A program made the translations under genes and the position numbers. The notes under the pieces were generated by a model that was not told the origin of the DNA, ran no database searches, and saw nothing but the letters and a program-made list of their open reading frames with translations. A stretch of 64,000 nucleotides of DNA from Bacteroidales bacterium. GTDB taxonomy: Bacteria; Bacteroidota; Bacteroidia; Bacteroidales; UBA932. The stretch covers positions 1 to 64,000 of the forward strand of contig SUYX01000001.1 in the NCBI GenBank assembly GCA_015060225.1. The letters run 5' to 3'. Below, in pieces: positions 23,682-33,207 of the stretch; position 1 is the stretch's first letter; the number at the start of each line of letters is the position of its first letter.

Positions 23682-24951
23682 TGCTGCTGTTCTGGTTTTT
23701 TTCTCTCTTTTCCCTGTTGCCACGGTATCTTCTGTTGTTCCCTCTGTCCCTGCGCTCGGCTCCATCTTTGCGCTCGGCTCCATCCTTATGCTCTGCATTC
23801 TCTTTACGCTCAGATTTCTCCTTCCTTTCAGAATTCTCCTTGCGTCCCTTCTTTTTCTTCTTGGTGTCGTTGTCAAAGCGTGAGATGCTCTCTTCTCCTA
23901 CTGCACTCATGAATTCAGAATTCTTTTCTCCAAGGTTATTATGCATCTGGGTAGGGGCCTTCACTCCCTTCTTGTTCAATGCAATAATCTCTTTTACCTC
24001 CTTGTTGTTGAGGGCAATCATATTTGCCATGCTCTTAGGGTCATATGAGAACCACATCATCCCTTTAAGGATATCTGTTTTCATGAGGAATGCCTCTCCG
24101 TCTTCAAACTGCAGAGGTTCTGTAACCTTAGGCATTTTGGCCTGGGCATCTACATAAACGGAGGCCTCATAGTTGATGCAGCATTTGAGTTTGCCGCATT
24201 GTCCTGCCAGTTTCTGCGGGTTGAGCGAGAGGTCCTGGCAACGGGCAGCCTGAGTGGTGATTGACTGGAAATTGTTCATATATCTTGAACAGCATAGAGC
24301 CTGGCCACAAACGCCAAGGCCACCAATCAAGCCAGCCTCCTGTCTTGCACCAATCTGCTTCATCTCAATTCTTATACGGAATTCCTCGGCAAAATCCTTT
24401 ATAAGCTGACGGAAGTCCACCCTTTCATCAGCTATATAATAGAAAATGGCTTTGGAACCGTCTCCCTGAAACTCCACATCTCCAATTTTCATGTTAAGCT
24501 GCAGGGCTGCAGCCATCTGGCGGGAGCGGATCATGGTCCTGTGTTCACGGGCAATGGCGTCCTGCCATTTCTGGATATCTGCAGGGCGTGCCTTGCGGTA
24601 TATTTTTCTGAACTCGTATGTTTGAGGATCTATACGGTCCCTTTTGAGCTGGTTGGCAATAATTGGGCCGGCAAGGGTGATTATTCCCACATCGTAGCCG
24701 TTCTGTGCCTCAACTACAACAATATCTCCAATTTTCAGGTTTTGTTCTGAGGTGTTGCGGTAAATGAGTTTCCTGGTATTCTTGAACCTGACCTCAAAAA
24801 GGTCCTTCATGTCATCTTGCGAAATCCCTTCCAACCAGTTGAATACACCCAACTTGCAGCAGCCCCTTTTATAGGTGCAGTTTATTTCGCCAGATTCTTT
24901 AATCTCCTTTTCGCATCCTCTCTGGCAATCATATTCCTTTATTGTTCCCAT
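23671..24951 (-). CDS. RicT/YaaT-like PSP1-domain protein
   Basis: Protein of 426 residues. The PSP1 C-terminal region carries the cysteine set of this family (Cys at about 215, 220, 221, 238, 252, 257, 258 in VCGQALCCSRY, ARCQDLSLNPQKLAGQCGKL and KCCIN), which in the Bacillus RicT complex helps hold Fe-S clusters. An extra N-terminal cysteine group (C9, C13, C25, C31, C32) precedes WLEGI. The last 60 residues are a charged low-complexity tail (KKKKKGRKENSERKEK; repeats of AERKDG), probably disordered or nucleic-acid-binding. It lies 2 bases after the holB stop. A role in RNA processing or replication-related signalling is inferred from the family only. Confidence 0.85.
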   Translation of the reverse strand: MGTIKEYDCQRGCEKEIKESGEINCTYKRGCCKLGVFNWLEGISQDDMKDLFEVRFKNTRKLIYRNTSEQNLKIGDIVVVEAQNGYDVGIITLAGPIIANQLKRDRIDPQTYEFRKIYRKARPADIQKWQDAIAREHRTMIRSRQMAAALQLNMKIGDVEFQGDGSKAIFYYIADERVDFRQLIKDFAEEFRIRIEMKQIGARQEAGLIGGLGVCGQALCCSRYMNNFQSITTQAARCQDLSLNPQKLAGQCGKLKCCINYEASVYVDAQAKMPKVTEPLQFEDGEAFLMKTDILKGMMWFSYDPKSMANMIALNNKEVKEIIALNKKGVKAPTQMHNNLGEKNSEFMSAVGEESISRFDNDTKKKKKGRKENSERKEKSERKENAEHKDGAERKDGAERRDRGNNRRYRGNREKREKNQNSSNEA

Positions 24952-24953
24952 AG

Positions 24954-26042
24954 TTATATATTACAGTATATGCGATTGCATAAATCGCAAAAAATGAATT
25001 TGGGGTTCACATTCCTCTCTATGCACTCCAGTGCGTCATTCAGATAGCCATACCCCTTACGGTAAAATTCAACATTTATTCTCTTTTGAAGGGCCTCAAG
25101 CTGATTCCTCTCGTTGGCCGGTGCATACGAAAGGTTATCAAGTCCAAGGCTCAACATATATAGTTTTCTCAAAATTTCCTCCCCCTCTGTACATAACTCT
25201 TTCTGCCTCTCTTTCCCATATGAAGCAATTTGCTCCCATATGTCTGTAAGGGCACAGAGATCTTTCTGTAATGCTCCCTCCAGAATTGAGACAAAAATAT
25301 TGTAATTGTCACTCTGCTCCTCCTCCCTGCCAATCAGTTCAAGTGCCTTGCCTATACTTCCTCCAGAGCACTTGGCCCAAAAGGATGCATCTTCATCTGA
25401 TAGGGAGGCTCTCCTCTTCAGTTCCTGTTCCACAATTTCTTTCCCTATAGGGGGGACCTCTATAATCCTGCACCTTGAGATTATTGTGGAGATAATCTTT
25501 TCAGGGTTGTGCGAGATTAAAAAATAATATGTACCGCTCCCCGGTTCCTCAAGGTTTTTGAGGAGTTTGTTGGCACATTCAAGTGTCATCCTCTCGGGAA
25601 ACATTATCAGCATCACCTTTGCTCCCCCCTCATATGAACTGAGGCTCATTTTCCTGATTATGGAGGAGGCTTCGGCAACGCTTATTGTGCCAGATTTGTT
25701 CTCTATTCCAAATGCCTTGTACAGGTCTGCCTCACTGAAATAGGGGTTTTTCATTACAAGTTCCCTCCATAACGGATAGAACAGCTCCACTTCACCCCTC
25801 TTGTCTCCTCCTACCAAGGTGGAGGTGTTTATCGGGAAAATGAAATGGATGTCGGGATGAACAAGACGGGAAACTTTGGGGCTGTTTCCAAACATATGTG
25901 CAAGAGTTCCCAATACCAGTGGCAACGCCCCGTATCCTCCCTTTTCGGTGAAAAGCAAAGCATGCGGCATCCTTGAGGATTCCACCATGCTTCTGAGATT
26001 CCCTACAATCTCTGTATGTCCTAAAACACTGGAGTAAGGCAT
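24954..26042 (-). CDS. DNA polymerase III delta' subunit (HolB)
   Basis: Protein of 362 residues with the AAA+ fold of the clamp loader: RMPHALLFTEKGGYG (P-loop position without the usual GKT, normal for delta'), KNLEEPGSGTYYFLISHNPE and ISRCRIIEV (SRC motif). It lacks ATPase activity and is structural in the clamp loader. It lies between the U32 peptidase and ricT, 19 bases after the former, an order common in Bacteroidota. Confidence 0.93.
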   Translation of the reverse strand: MPYSSVLGHTEIVGNLRSMVESSRMPHALLFTEKGGYGALPLVLGTLAHMFGNSPKVSRLVHPDIHFIFPINTSTLVGGDKRGEVELFYPLWRELVMKNPYFSEADLYKAFGIENKSGTISVAEASSIIRKMSLSSYEGGAKVMLIMFPERMTLECANKLLKNLEEPGSGTYYFLISHNPEKIISTIISRCRIIEVPPIGKEIVEQELKRRASLSDEDASFWAKCSGGSIGKALELIGREEEQSDNYNIFVSILEGALQKDLCALTDIWEQIASYGKERQKELCTEGEEILRKLYMLSLGLDNLSYAPANERNQLEALQKRINVEFYRKGYGYLNDALECIERNVNPKFIFCDLCNRIYCNI

Positions 26043-26061
26043 GATGTAAAGTTACATCTTT

Positions 26062-27981
26062 TTATCCAATAACCAACATTTCGCAGTTGGCACAATCAAA
26101 TTTAAGCTGCAGCCTGTTTTTCCCGTTGAGAAGGTAAAGGGGCTCAGTAAAGGATATTTTTCCAAGATTGTCCTTATAGTTCCTGTCATTACCCCATCTG
26201 TACTTATAGTTCGGACATAGCCCAAACTCGTATTTTATGCAGTATTTTGTGCGCATGAGTTCTGCTCCGTTCTCCTGCTGCAGCTCATATGCAGGAGCTA
26301 TCTCTTCTGCGCCCAAGGATGCGTAAAGTCCCCTTGAAAGGGAATTTGAGCAGTTTGCCAGATATGTGAGCTTCTTCTGAACAGGGTGTTTTTTTATCTT
26401 CTTCCTTTTCTCAACAAAGCTATTGGCATCTCTCTCCCTCCTGGCATCCACAACGGAAACTATCTCCTTTTCCAGTGCAGATGCAAGCTCTCTCCTTATG
26501 CCGTTAAGCTGTGAGGCAGGGAGGAAAGGTATCTCTTCCAGCGTTATTTTCCCGACAGTAAAATTGAATATCCCGGAACTTTTGCCCAGCTGTTTCCTTA
26601 TGTTTTCAAGTGCAAGTTCCGGATTGTGGGCAATATCACCCTTCCCATCAACGGTAATGATACTTTCAACCCCTTCAGCTGTGCGCCCTTTTACAACATA
26701 TCCATCCACGGTAGCACCCATCTCCAATACCACATCTATACATCTGCGCGGCGGATTCTTCTCCATCTCCTTTTCAAAGAGGATATTGTAGTTTCTGTAG
26801 AGTTTGGAGCCTGCCGGAACTGCAAGTTTCTCCGTAGTGGCAACCATATTGCCGTTGCATGTATTGGCCCTTGCCCCAAGAATATCCCCCTGGGGGGTAA
26901 CAAAACAGAGGCCGTCGCCGTTGTTTATCACTTTTCCGCCACTCCCTTTATATGTAAAATGGAGCTGACCATACTTGTTGGTACCTGTACCTGTTATATT
27001 CCCGACAAATTCCCCAAGATATTTTGCACCGTCCCTGCTGCGCCAGTTGCCCCTTTCCCCATCAATGAACAAAGTTGTATAATCCCTGTTGAAGGTGGCA
27101 GCAGGATTTGGGGTGAATCCTCCGGTACATCTGCCGTACGAAGCCCTGCAGTACTCATGGTTTTCAGTCAGGAACTCATCAATCTTGCGGCGGTACAGGA
27201 GTACCACATTCCTGATGTACGATTCATTCTTCAGCCTTCCCTCAATCTTGAATGATGTTATGCCGGCCCTTACAAGCTGCGGTATGTGGCTGCTCAGATT
27301 GAAGTCCTTGAGTGAAAGTATTGGAGATTCTTTTGCAATCGGTGTCCCGTCGGGAAGCTTTACCTCCTTACCCAAAGAATCCACAAGGGTATAGTTGGAT
27401 CTGCATGCCTGCGCACAACACCCCCTGTTTGCACTTCTGCCGGCTATCTTCTGGCTCAGATAACACTGCCCGCTATAGCTTACGCAAAGGGCTCCGTGTA
27501 TGAAAGACTCCAAAGGGACTGTTGTTGCCTCCCTTATTGCAGAAATCTGCTCAAGGCTGAGTTCGCGGGCAAGGATGAGACGGCTGAAACCGAGAGACTC
27601 CAGAAACGCCGCCTGTTGGGGGGTCCGGATATTTGTCTGGGTGGAGGCGTACAGCTCAATAGGCGGAAGCTCCATTCCCAGAATGGCCAGATCCTGTACT
27701 ATTATTGCATCGCACCCTATTCTGTGGGCTTCAACTATTGTTTCACGGGCCTGTTGCAGCTCGTGTTCGTAAAGTATGGTGTTCACCACCATATACACTT
27801 TTGCCCCAAACTTGTGGGCATGCTCCACCAGCTCTGCAATATCAGAGATTGAATTGCCGGCAGCCTCCCTTGCTCCAAATTTAGGGCCTGCAATATATAC
27901 AGCATCGGCACCACAGTTTATTGCTGCAATGCCGATACTTTTATTTTTAGCCGGAGCCAGCAGCTCAAGCTCTATTTGCAT
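26062..27981 (-). CDS. Peptidase U32 family protein with C-terminal domain
   Basis: Protein of 639 residues. The N-terminal U32 TIM-barrel part has LELLAPAKN, AVYIAGPKFGAREAAGN, FIHGALCVSYSGQCYLSQKI and the cysteine cluster GRSANRGCCAQACR (about residues 180-195), and IEGRLKNESYIRNVV. The C-terminal half matches the DUF3656-type extension, ending in a Cys-rich segment (CIKYEFGLCP; CANCEMLVIG). Some relatives are reported as collagenases, and others (RlhA/TrhP) modify RNA through a prephenate-dependent route; by domain plan this is the RlhA-like group, but the substrate is open. The start overlaps the TPR gene stop by 10 bases. Confidence 0.88.
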   Translation of the reverse strand: MQIELELLAPAKNKSIGIAAINCGADAVYIAGPKFGAREAAGNSISDIAELVEHAHKFGAKVYMVVNTILYEHELQQARETIVEAHRIGCDAIIVQDLAILGMELPPIELYASTQTNIRTPQQAAFLESLGFSRLILARELSLEQISAIREATTVPLESFIHGALCVSYSGQCYLSQKIAGRSANRGCCAQACRSNYTLVDSLGKEVKLPDGTPIAKESPILSLKDFNLSSHIPQLVRAGITSFKIEGRLKNESYIRNVVLLYRRKIDEFLTENHEYCRASYGRCTGGFTPNPAATFNRDYTTLFIDGERGNWRSRDGAKYLGEFVGNITGTGTNKYGQLHFTYKGSGGKVINNGDGLCFVTPQGDILGARANTCNGNMVATTEKLAVPAGSKLYRNYNILFEKEMEKNPPRRCIDVVLEMGATVDGYVVKGRTAEGVESIITVDGKGDIAHNPELALENIRKQLGKSSGIFNFTVGKITLEEIPFLPASQLNGIRRELASALEKEIVSVVDARRERDANSFVEKRKKIKKHPVQKKLTYLANCSNSLSRGLYASLGAEEIAPAYELQQENGAELMRTKYCIKYEFGLCPNYKYRWGNDRNYKDNLGKISFTEPLYLLNGKNRLQLKFDCANCEMLVIG

Positions 27982-28889
27982 AGTGTGCCAACTTTGCTGG
28001 TTGCGTATGCTCCAAAGTTCTTGTCTGAAGTGATTGCCTTGTAGTTCTCACAAGCTTTGGCATTGTTGCCTTTAGCCTCATATGCTCTTGCAAGGTAATA
28101 TTTTGCATTTACAGAACCGTCACCCTCAAGAAGAGAGATGCAATCATCGTATTTCTTAAGGTTGAAAGCAGCCATACCTCCGTAGATGTTTGCTTTCTTG
28201 TTGCCGTACTCAGAAGCTTTAAGTACATTCTCAAGGGTTGCTGCGTTGTTTTTAGCCTTGTAAGCAGCAACTGCAGCTTTCAGATACATATTGCCCAACT
28301 GTTTGTCAGCAGCATCCTTCTGTCCGAACTCACCTGCTTTGGTGAAAGCGGCAACAGCACCCTCTGTATCACCTGTACTTGATTTGCACATGCCAAGTCT
28401 CAACCATGCCATGCCATTCTCGCCGTTAAGGTCAAGAGCCTTCTGGTACTCAGCGGCAGCCTCAGCGAATTTCTTCTCGTTCAAAAGGTTGTTTCCATCC
28501 ATAATATAAATCTGTGGAACAAGATCTTTTGCACTCTCGGCAACCTCAGGCTGGCCATAGTCTGTTGCAAGTTTCTGAGCCTGTGCCAAAAGCTCAATTG
28601 CTTTGTCCATATCTTTTACATTGGCAGCCTCTTTACCCATCTGAAGATAAAGTTTAGGGATAATGGCTTTACAATCTGTAGCAAGGGCAGCACCCTCCTC
28701 TCCCAAAGACTCAGCCATTGAAAGGGCTTTCTGGAAATTCTCCAATGCGCCTGCATCATTACCCTCATTCAAAGCAGTTGCAGCGGCATTATACAACTCA
28801 GTTGCCTGTGCCAAATCCTGGGCACTTGCTGAAGCGCAAACAAACAATGCTATTGCGGTTGCAGCAAAAATCCTAGCAAATTTTTTCAT
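27972..28889 (-). CDS. Secreted TPR-repeat protein
   Basis: Protein of 305 residues with a signal peptide (MKKFARIFAATAIALFVCASASA) and helical repeats across its length (ELYNAAATALNEGNDAGALE; AAAEYQKALDLNGENGMAWLR; AAFNLKKYDDCISLLEG; YYLARAYEAKGNNAKACENY), typical tetratricopeptide units. It would scaffold protein contacts in the periplasm. It is followed directly, with a 10-base overlap, by the U32 gene. Its own promoter is at 28934-28964. The specific function is unknown. Confidence 0.8.
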   Translation of the reverse strand: MKKFARIFAATAIALFVCASASAQDLAQATELYNAAATALNEGNDAGALENFQKALSMAESLGEEGAALATDCKAIIPKLYLQMGKEAANVKDMDKAIELLAQAQKLATDYGQPEVAESAKDLVPQIYIMDGNNLLNEKKFAEAAAEYQKALDLNGENGMAWLRLGMCKSSTGDTEGAVAAFTKAGEFGQKDAADKQLGNMYLKAAVAAYKAKNNAATLENVLKASEYGNKKANIYGGMAAFNLKKYDDCISLLEGDGSVNAKYYLARAYEAKGNNAKACENYKAITSDKNFGAYATSKVGTLCK

Positions 28890-28933
28890 CTCTGTTTTTA
28901 TTTTTAATAGTTATAAATCCGTTTTAGGTATGG

Positions 28934-28964
28934 CAAAAGTAAAAAAAATACATCTACAAACAAA
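28934..28964 (-). promoter_or_regulatory. Promoter of the TPR-U32-holB cluster
   Basis: On the minus strand TTTG (28964-28961), 19 bases and TACTTTTG (28941-28934): a full Bacteroidota consensus. It is divergent from the M16 family gene, whose own -7 candidate (TATTTTTG, 28983-28990) lacks a good -33 partner. Confidence 0.65.
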
Positions 28965-29023
28965 AAAGAGATTGAAAGTTTGTATTTTTGCACTTTAGCC
29001 AACAGTAAAAAGAATCAGTTTCC

Positions 29024-31912
29024 ATGAAGCAAAAATTGTGCCTTGTTCTGGCATTGACCATGATATTTCTGCAGTGGAGTGCACTTACTGCCCAGACTCC
29101 AGATGTAGCAGCCCTTCCGGATGACCCTAGGATAAAGACCGGAAAGCTTGCCAACGGCCTTACATATTATGTGGTAAAGAACCCTGCCCAAAAAGGATAT
29201 GCAGACTTTGCCGTAGCGCAGAAGGTGGGTACCGTACTGGAGAAACCGGACCAGAAAGGGATGTTCAAGATGCTTGAACTTCTCTCTACAAGGGGTACCA
29301 GGAACTTTACAGATTCCACAATTGTAATATATCTGAACTCCATTGGGGTAAGTTCAAAGAACATCATTTTTGAAACGGGAGAGGATGAAACCGTATACTC
29401 CATCAACCATGTCCCTATAACAAACCAGAACACAATGGACTCTACCCTCCTTATACTCTATAACTGGATGGCGTCAATAAACATAGATGAGGAGGATATT
29501 GCAGGAGCCATGCCAATGCTGAGGAAGACACTTTCAGAACAGTGTGATGCCGAAAGCAGGGTTGAAAGGGAAATAATAAAGGATCTGTATCCGAGAAGTC
29601 CTTACGCAAAAGGGATAACTCCACAGCAGATAAACCAGATAAAGAACTTTTCGTCAAAGGAGCTGAGAAATTTCTACTACAACTGGTGCAGGCCGGATTT
29701 ACAGGCAGTGTTTGTTGTAGGAGACATTGACCCGGCAAAGGTGGAAACCCAGATCAAATCCATTTTTGCAACCATCCCAAAACCTCTGAAAGGGGAGAAT
29801 AGGAACCATTATACGCCAAAAATGGTAAAAGGGACAAAAGTTGTGATAGGAAAGGATCCTGAGTATGACAAGACAAAAATATCCATAAGTTTCCAGAGAG
29901 TCCCTCTCCTTGCAAAATACAAGAAGACCAGTGTCCCATATATTGAGCAGTACCTTGATGATGCTGTGTCATCCCTGCTTCTGGCAAGGCTTCAGAGCGG
30001 CATAGTACAGCAGAATCTCCCTATCTCAAATGTGGTAATAAGCAAGGGGGAGTTTATGGGGATGGAGAATCTGGAAGCTTTCGAAATCTCTTTTGAAACA
30101 TTGCCGGGAACAGTGTACTCTGCCATCTCCTTCATGAGTGGGGAGATAAACAGAATTGCCAGGACAGGTTTCAACCACCAGGAGTTCCGCACCAGAAGGG
30201 ACAACCATTTCAAGGAACTGGAGTTCATATATGACAACAGGCTCAGCCAGCCAAACTCCCTCTTCATGAAAAGGGTGAAGGACAACTATCTCAAGGGGTA
30301 TTCACTGGCCAGCATTGAGATGCATTTTGAGATAATGAAAGAGATACTCTTCTCAGACCAGTTGAGGTTGGACAGGCTGAACCAGTACGCAACAGCGCTG
30401 CTGGGCCAAAAGGAGGGAGTGGTAATTTCGTGCAGAATGCCTCAGGCGGAGGGGGTGGAGGAGCTCTCCATAGACAGAATTCAGAACTCATTTGTGAACT
30501 CGCTTGCAAAATCCGATTATATAGCCAGTGTAGATGAAACCGTATCATGGCCTAAATTCACCGCTGGGGAGAGGCAGGCAACCATAGTTACCGAGAATGA
30601 AGACCCCACCACCGGAGCTGTGATATTCAACTTGTCAAATGGAATAAAAGTGTACTTTAAGAAAGTTGAGGGTTCCGGTGATACAGTCACCTTTAAGGCG
30701 GCAAGCAAGGGTGGTCTATCTGTTGTAAAGGAGAATCTGGGGGCAGACATGATCCTTTACATAAGCGACATCGCAAATCTGAGTGCCATAGGTGGCAATG
30801 CCAGATCTACTTGGGAGAAACTTTACACAAACTACAATCTCTCATTGGATGCATCCATCAACAATTATATGGAGCAGCTGTACGGCTATTCTTCAGGAGA
30901 GAATCTTGAAAAATTCTTCCATCTCATAAACTTGAGCTTTACACAGCGCAAGGATGACTACAATTCATTTGACATCTACCGCAAGGGAAAGGGTTATGAG
31001 GCCCTCTACAGGAAACTTTCCCCATACAAGGTGTTTGAAGATTCTGTTGCCTTTTACAATACAAGCAACAGACGGGCGCTTCCTACGCATTCAAAGGAAT
31101 ATATAGACCAGATGGATTACTTCAAAATCCAGTCTGTCATAAACAAAAGACTGGGAAATCCGGCAGATTTCATTTTTGCATTTGCAGGGAATGTCCCTAT
31201 AGAGCAGATGAGGGAGTATATCCTTAAATATCTCGGATCACTCAGTACGGCACATGATACAGAAGAGTGGTTTGTAAAGCCGTATTACCATACCAAAGGG
31301 ATTGTTGAGAGGAGATTCCTGCATCAGATGATGATACCTAAATCCTTTGTGGATGTAACATTATCATGCGGTATGCAGAACACCCAGAAGAACACAGTTC
31401 TTGGAGGATTGCTGGAAGAGTTCCTCAAGGAGGTATATGCCAACGGTGCCATAAGGGAGCTCTCTCCAAAAAGCAGCGTATCATCTGATATAGAGTTCTA
31501 TCCGGAAGAGATATTCATATGCAGGTCCCGTTTTGAAACAGACAGCGCAGGGGTACAGGAGATACTCAATATTCTTGAATCCAAACTCAAGGAAGCTGCA
31601 TATAACGGCATAGGTGTGGAGGAGTTCTCCCTTCTCAAGAAGAATTACAGCAAAGGGATTCTGGATGCGATGGAGAGGAACGGATATTGGGTGGACAACT
31701 TTATAAACAATTATCTGTTGGATAAAGATATGCACCAGGGACTGCTCGCTGCAATTGCCAATGTTACTCCCGACGATTTCAAGGAATTCCTTGATATGAT
31801 TTACCGTCGCGGTAACCGCATAACAGTAGTGATGGAGGGTACAACGCAAGATGTAAATACACAGAACCTGTTCAGGGAGAACCAGTTCATCAGGGATTAT
31901 TTTGATTTGTAG
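29024..31912 (+). CDS. M16-family (pitrilysin/insulinase-like) protein lacking the zinc site
   Basis: Protein of 962 residues with a signal peptide (ends ALTAQ, about residue 24). The layout is that of two M16 halves: KLANGLTYYVVKNPAQKGYA; DETVYSINHVP; ELRNFYYNWCRPDLQAVFVV (GDIDPAKVE follows); and a second half from about residue 560. At the position of the zinc motif HxxEH the sequence is K82-M-L-E-L86, and the downstream Glu-rich helix that supplies the third ligand is also altered (MPMLRKTLSEQ where active relatives have ERGVIREEW). The protein therefore probably does not cleave peptides and may be a structural or partner subunit. The frame is open and well kept, so it is not a decayed gene. 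Confidence 0.85.
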   Translation: MKQKLCLVLALTMIFLQWSALTAQTPDVAALPDDPRIKTGKLANGLTYYVVKNPAQKGYADFAVAQKVGTVLEKPDQKGMFKMLELLSTRGTRNFTDSTIVIYLNSIGVSSKNIIFETGEDETVYSINHVPITNQNTMDSTLLILYNWMASINIDEEDIAGAMPMLRKTLSEQCDAESRVEREIIKDLYPRSPYAKGITPQQINQIKNFSSKELRNFYYNWCRPDLQAVFVVGDIDPAKVETQIKSIFATIPKPLKGENRNHYTPKMVKGTKVVIGKDPEYDKTKISISFQRVPLLAKYKKTSVPYIEQYLDDAVSSLLLARLQSGIVQQNLPISNVVISKGEFMGMENLEAFEISFETLPGTVYSAISFMSGEINRIARTGFNHQEFRTRRDNHFKELEFIYDNRLSQPNSLFMKRVKDNYLKGYSLASIEMHFEIMKEILFSDQLRLDRLNQYATALLGQKEGVVISCRMPQAEGVEELSIDRIQNSFVNSLAKSDYIASVDETVSWPKFTAGERQATIVTENEDPTTGAVIFNLSNGIKVYFKKVEGSGDTVTFKAASKGGLSVVKENLGADMILYISDIANLSAIGGNARSTWEKLYTNYNLSLDASINNYMEQLYGYSSGENLEKFFHLINLSFTQRKDDYNSFDIYRKGKGYEALYRKLSPYKVFEDSVAFYNTSNRRALPTHSKEYIDQMDYFKIQSVINKRLGNPADFIFAFAGNVPIEQMREYILKYLGSLSTAHDTEEWFVKPYYHTKGIVERRFLHQMMIPKSFVDVTLSCGMQNTQKNTVLGGLLEEFLKEVYANGAIRELSPKSSVSSDIEFYPEEIFICRSRFETDSAGVQEILNILESKLKEAAYNGIGVEEFSLLKKNYSKGILDAMERNGYWVDNFINNYLLDKDMHQGLLAAIANVTPDDFKEFLDMIYRRGNRITVVMEGTTQDVNTQNLFRENQFIRDYFDL

Positions 31913-31915
31913 AAT

Positions 31916-32518
31916 ATGATTACCAGAGACAGAAGTTTCATTTTTGAAATAGGGGGATGCCTTGTTTCATCAGAGATACTTACAGAATATTTTGCCTGTG
32001 ACTTTGAAAAATGTCATGGTGCGTGCTGTATAATCGGAGACAGCGGTGCTCCGTTGGAGGGGGAGGAGGTTGACTCTTTCAGGAAGGAGTTTGACAATTA
32101 CCGCAAGTACATGACCCCTGAAGGGATAGGTGCACTGCACAAGCAGGGATTTGGTGTAGTGGATCAGGATGGAGACTTGGTTACACCCCTGGTGAATGGA
32201 GAAGAGTGTGTATATACCAGCTTTGACAGTGAACACAATTGTTTCTGTGCAACGGAACTGGCCTATTGCAAAGGTGAATGCAAATTCCGCAAGCCAATCT
32301 CGTGTGCATTGTACCCCATAAGGATAAGCACCCTTTCCAATGGTGTCCAGGCTCTGAATCTCCACAGATGGAGCATCTGCAAGTGTGCTTTTGAAAAGGG
32401 TAAAAAAGAAAAGGTTCCCGTATATGTATTTCTACGGGAACCTATAATCAGAAAATTCGGAGAAGAGTTCTATTCTGCACTTGAAGCTGCTTCCAAAAGT
32501 TTGCAGGATTCAGAATAA
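31916..32518 (+). CDS. DUF3109-family protein
   Basis: Protein of 200 residues starting 3 bases after the M16 stop. Cysteine motifs at the N-terminus (FACDFEKCHGACCIIGDSG, residues about 25-45) and later (CFCATELAYCKGECKF; PISCALYPIRI) fit DUF3109, a Bacteroidota family with probable metal or Fe-S sites. The function is not known. The end overlaps the convergent DUF2007 gene by 49 bases. Confidence 0.88.
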   Translation: MITRDRSFIFEIGGCLVSSEILTEYFACDFEKCHGACCIIGDSGAPLEGEEVDSFRKEFDNYRKYMTPEGIGALHKQGFGVVDQDGDLVTPLVNGEECVYTSFDSEHNCFCATELAYCKGECKFRKPISCALYPIRISTLSNGVQALNLHRWSICKCAFEKGKKEKVPVYVFLREPIIRKFGEEFYSALEAASKSLQDSE

Positions 32519-32685
32519 TCCTCATCCGAAACTACAAGTTCAATGCTGAGCAGGTCTGTGTTGTACACTCCTGCCCATACATTTGTATTTTCACCAAGGA
32601 TTGCAGCCTTTATTCCTGCATTTTCAAGCAAGCCTTTTGCTACGTTTGCACTGAAGGCGTCAGTGAATTTTTTGACAGTTTTCAT
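32470..32685 (-). CDS. DUF2007-type small protein
   Basis: Protein of 71 residues with a short alpha/beta fold (FTDAFSANVAKGLLENAGIK; LSIELVVSDEDYSESCKLLE), matching the DUF2007 family (putative signal-transducing protein, similar to the GlnB-like or ACT-type small domain). The C-terminal codons overlap the convergent DUF3109 gene, so their ends are read in both directions. Confidence 0.8.
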   Translation of the reverse strand: MKTVKKFTDAFSANVAKGLLENAGIKAAILGENTNVWAGVYNTDLLSIELVVSDEDYSESCKLLEAASSAE

Positions 32686-32709
32686 AAAGTATCGTTGTTG
32701 GTTGAGGGT

Positions 32710-33180
32710 TTATTTCTCCTCCCCGCTTCTGCAGATATACTCTATGCCGCGTGAAAATCGGAGGATATCTTTGCGCAATCCCTCCATCAGAACAGGATTG
32801 CCTGAGAAATCTATTGTAACATAATCCTCATAAATGCGCAAAAGACGCAAGAGAGGATTTCTCAATCTGAATGAGATTGTTGTAGCGCTCTCTGAGTCAA
32901 TAACATAATTGGCATTCTCAAACAGCTCAACAATCTCTTTCTTGTGCTCTGCAAAGTTTGATATGTATAACTCCTTCTTCTGGAACCCCAAAGCAGGATA
33001 AATTGCTGCAACAGCTACAAAGAAAGCGAGCATCTTGTAGAGCGAGTTGTCCACAAGCAACATGTCCAGAAGGGTCAGCCCCTCAGGTTTTACTGAGAAA
33101 TGGAACATAAGCACAAGGATGATTCCGCACATGAATGTGAAATACAACAGGTACTTGAGAGATCTGATAAAATACTTCAT
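32710..33180 (-). CDS. Conserved membrane protein
   Basis: Protein of 156 residues. Two membrane segments near residues 10-28 (LLYFTFMCGIILVLMFHFSV) and 48-68 (MLAFFVAVAAIYPALGF), then a soluble C-terminal domain (VELFENANYVIDSESATTIS; LLRIYEDYVTIDF). It resembles a Bacteroidota family without a name. It lies 24 bases before the DUF2007 gene on the same strand. Confidence 0.7.
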   Translation of the reverse strand: MKYFIRSLKYLLYFTFMCGIILVLMFHFSVKPEGLTLLDMLLVDNSLYKMLAFFVAVAAIYPALGFQKKELYISNFAEHKKEIVELFENANYVIDSESATTISFRLRNPLLRLLRIYEDYVTIDFSGNPVLMEGLRKDILRFSRGIEYICRSGEEK

Positions 33181-33207
33181 ACTATTATTTTTATTGTTTT
33201 TGATTCC

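Noticed and set aside
23682-23876. N-terminal extension of the GldH-like gene (65 residues, Arg/Lys-rich)
   Set aside because: It is the charged tail of ricT in another frame; the internal ATG gives a clear lipoprotein signal.
24954-26042. Defective holB because the P-loop lacks GKT
   Set aside because: Delta' subunits normally lack ATPase; the missing motif is expected.
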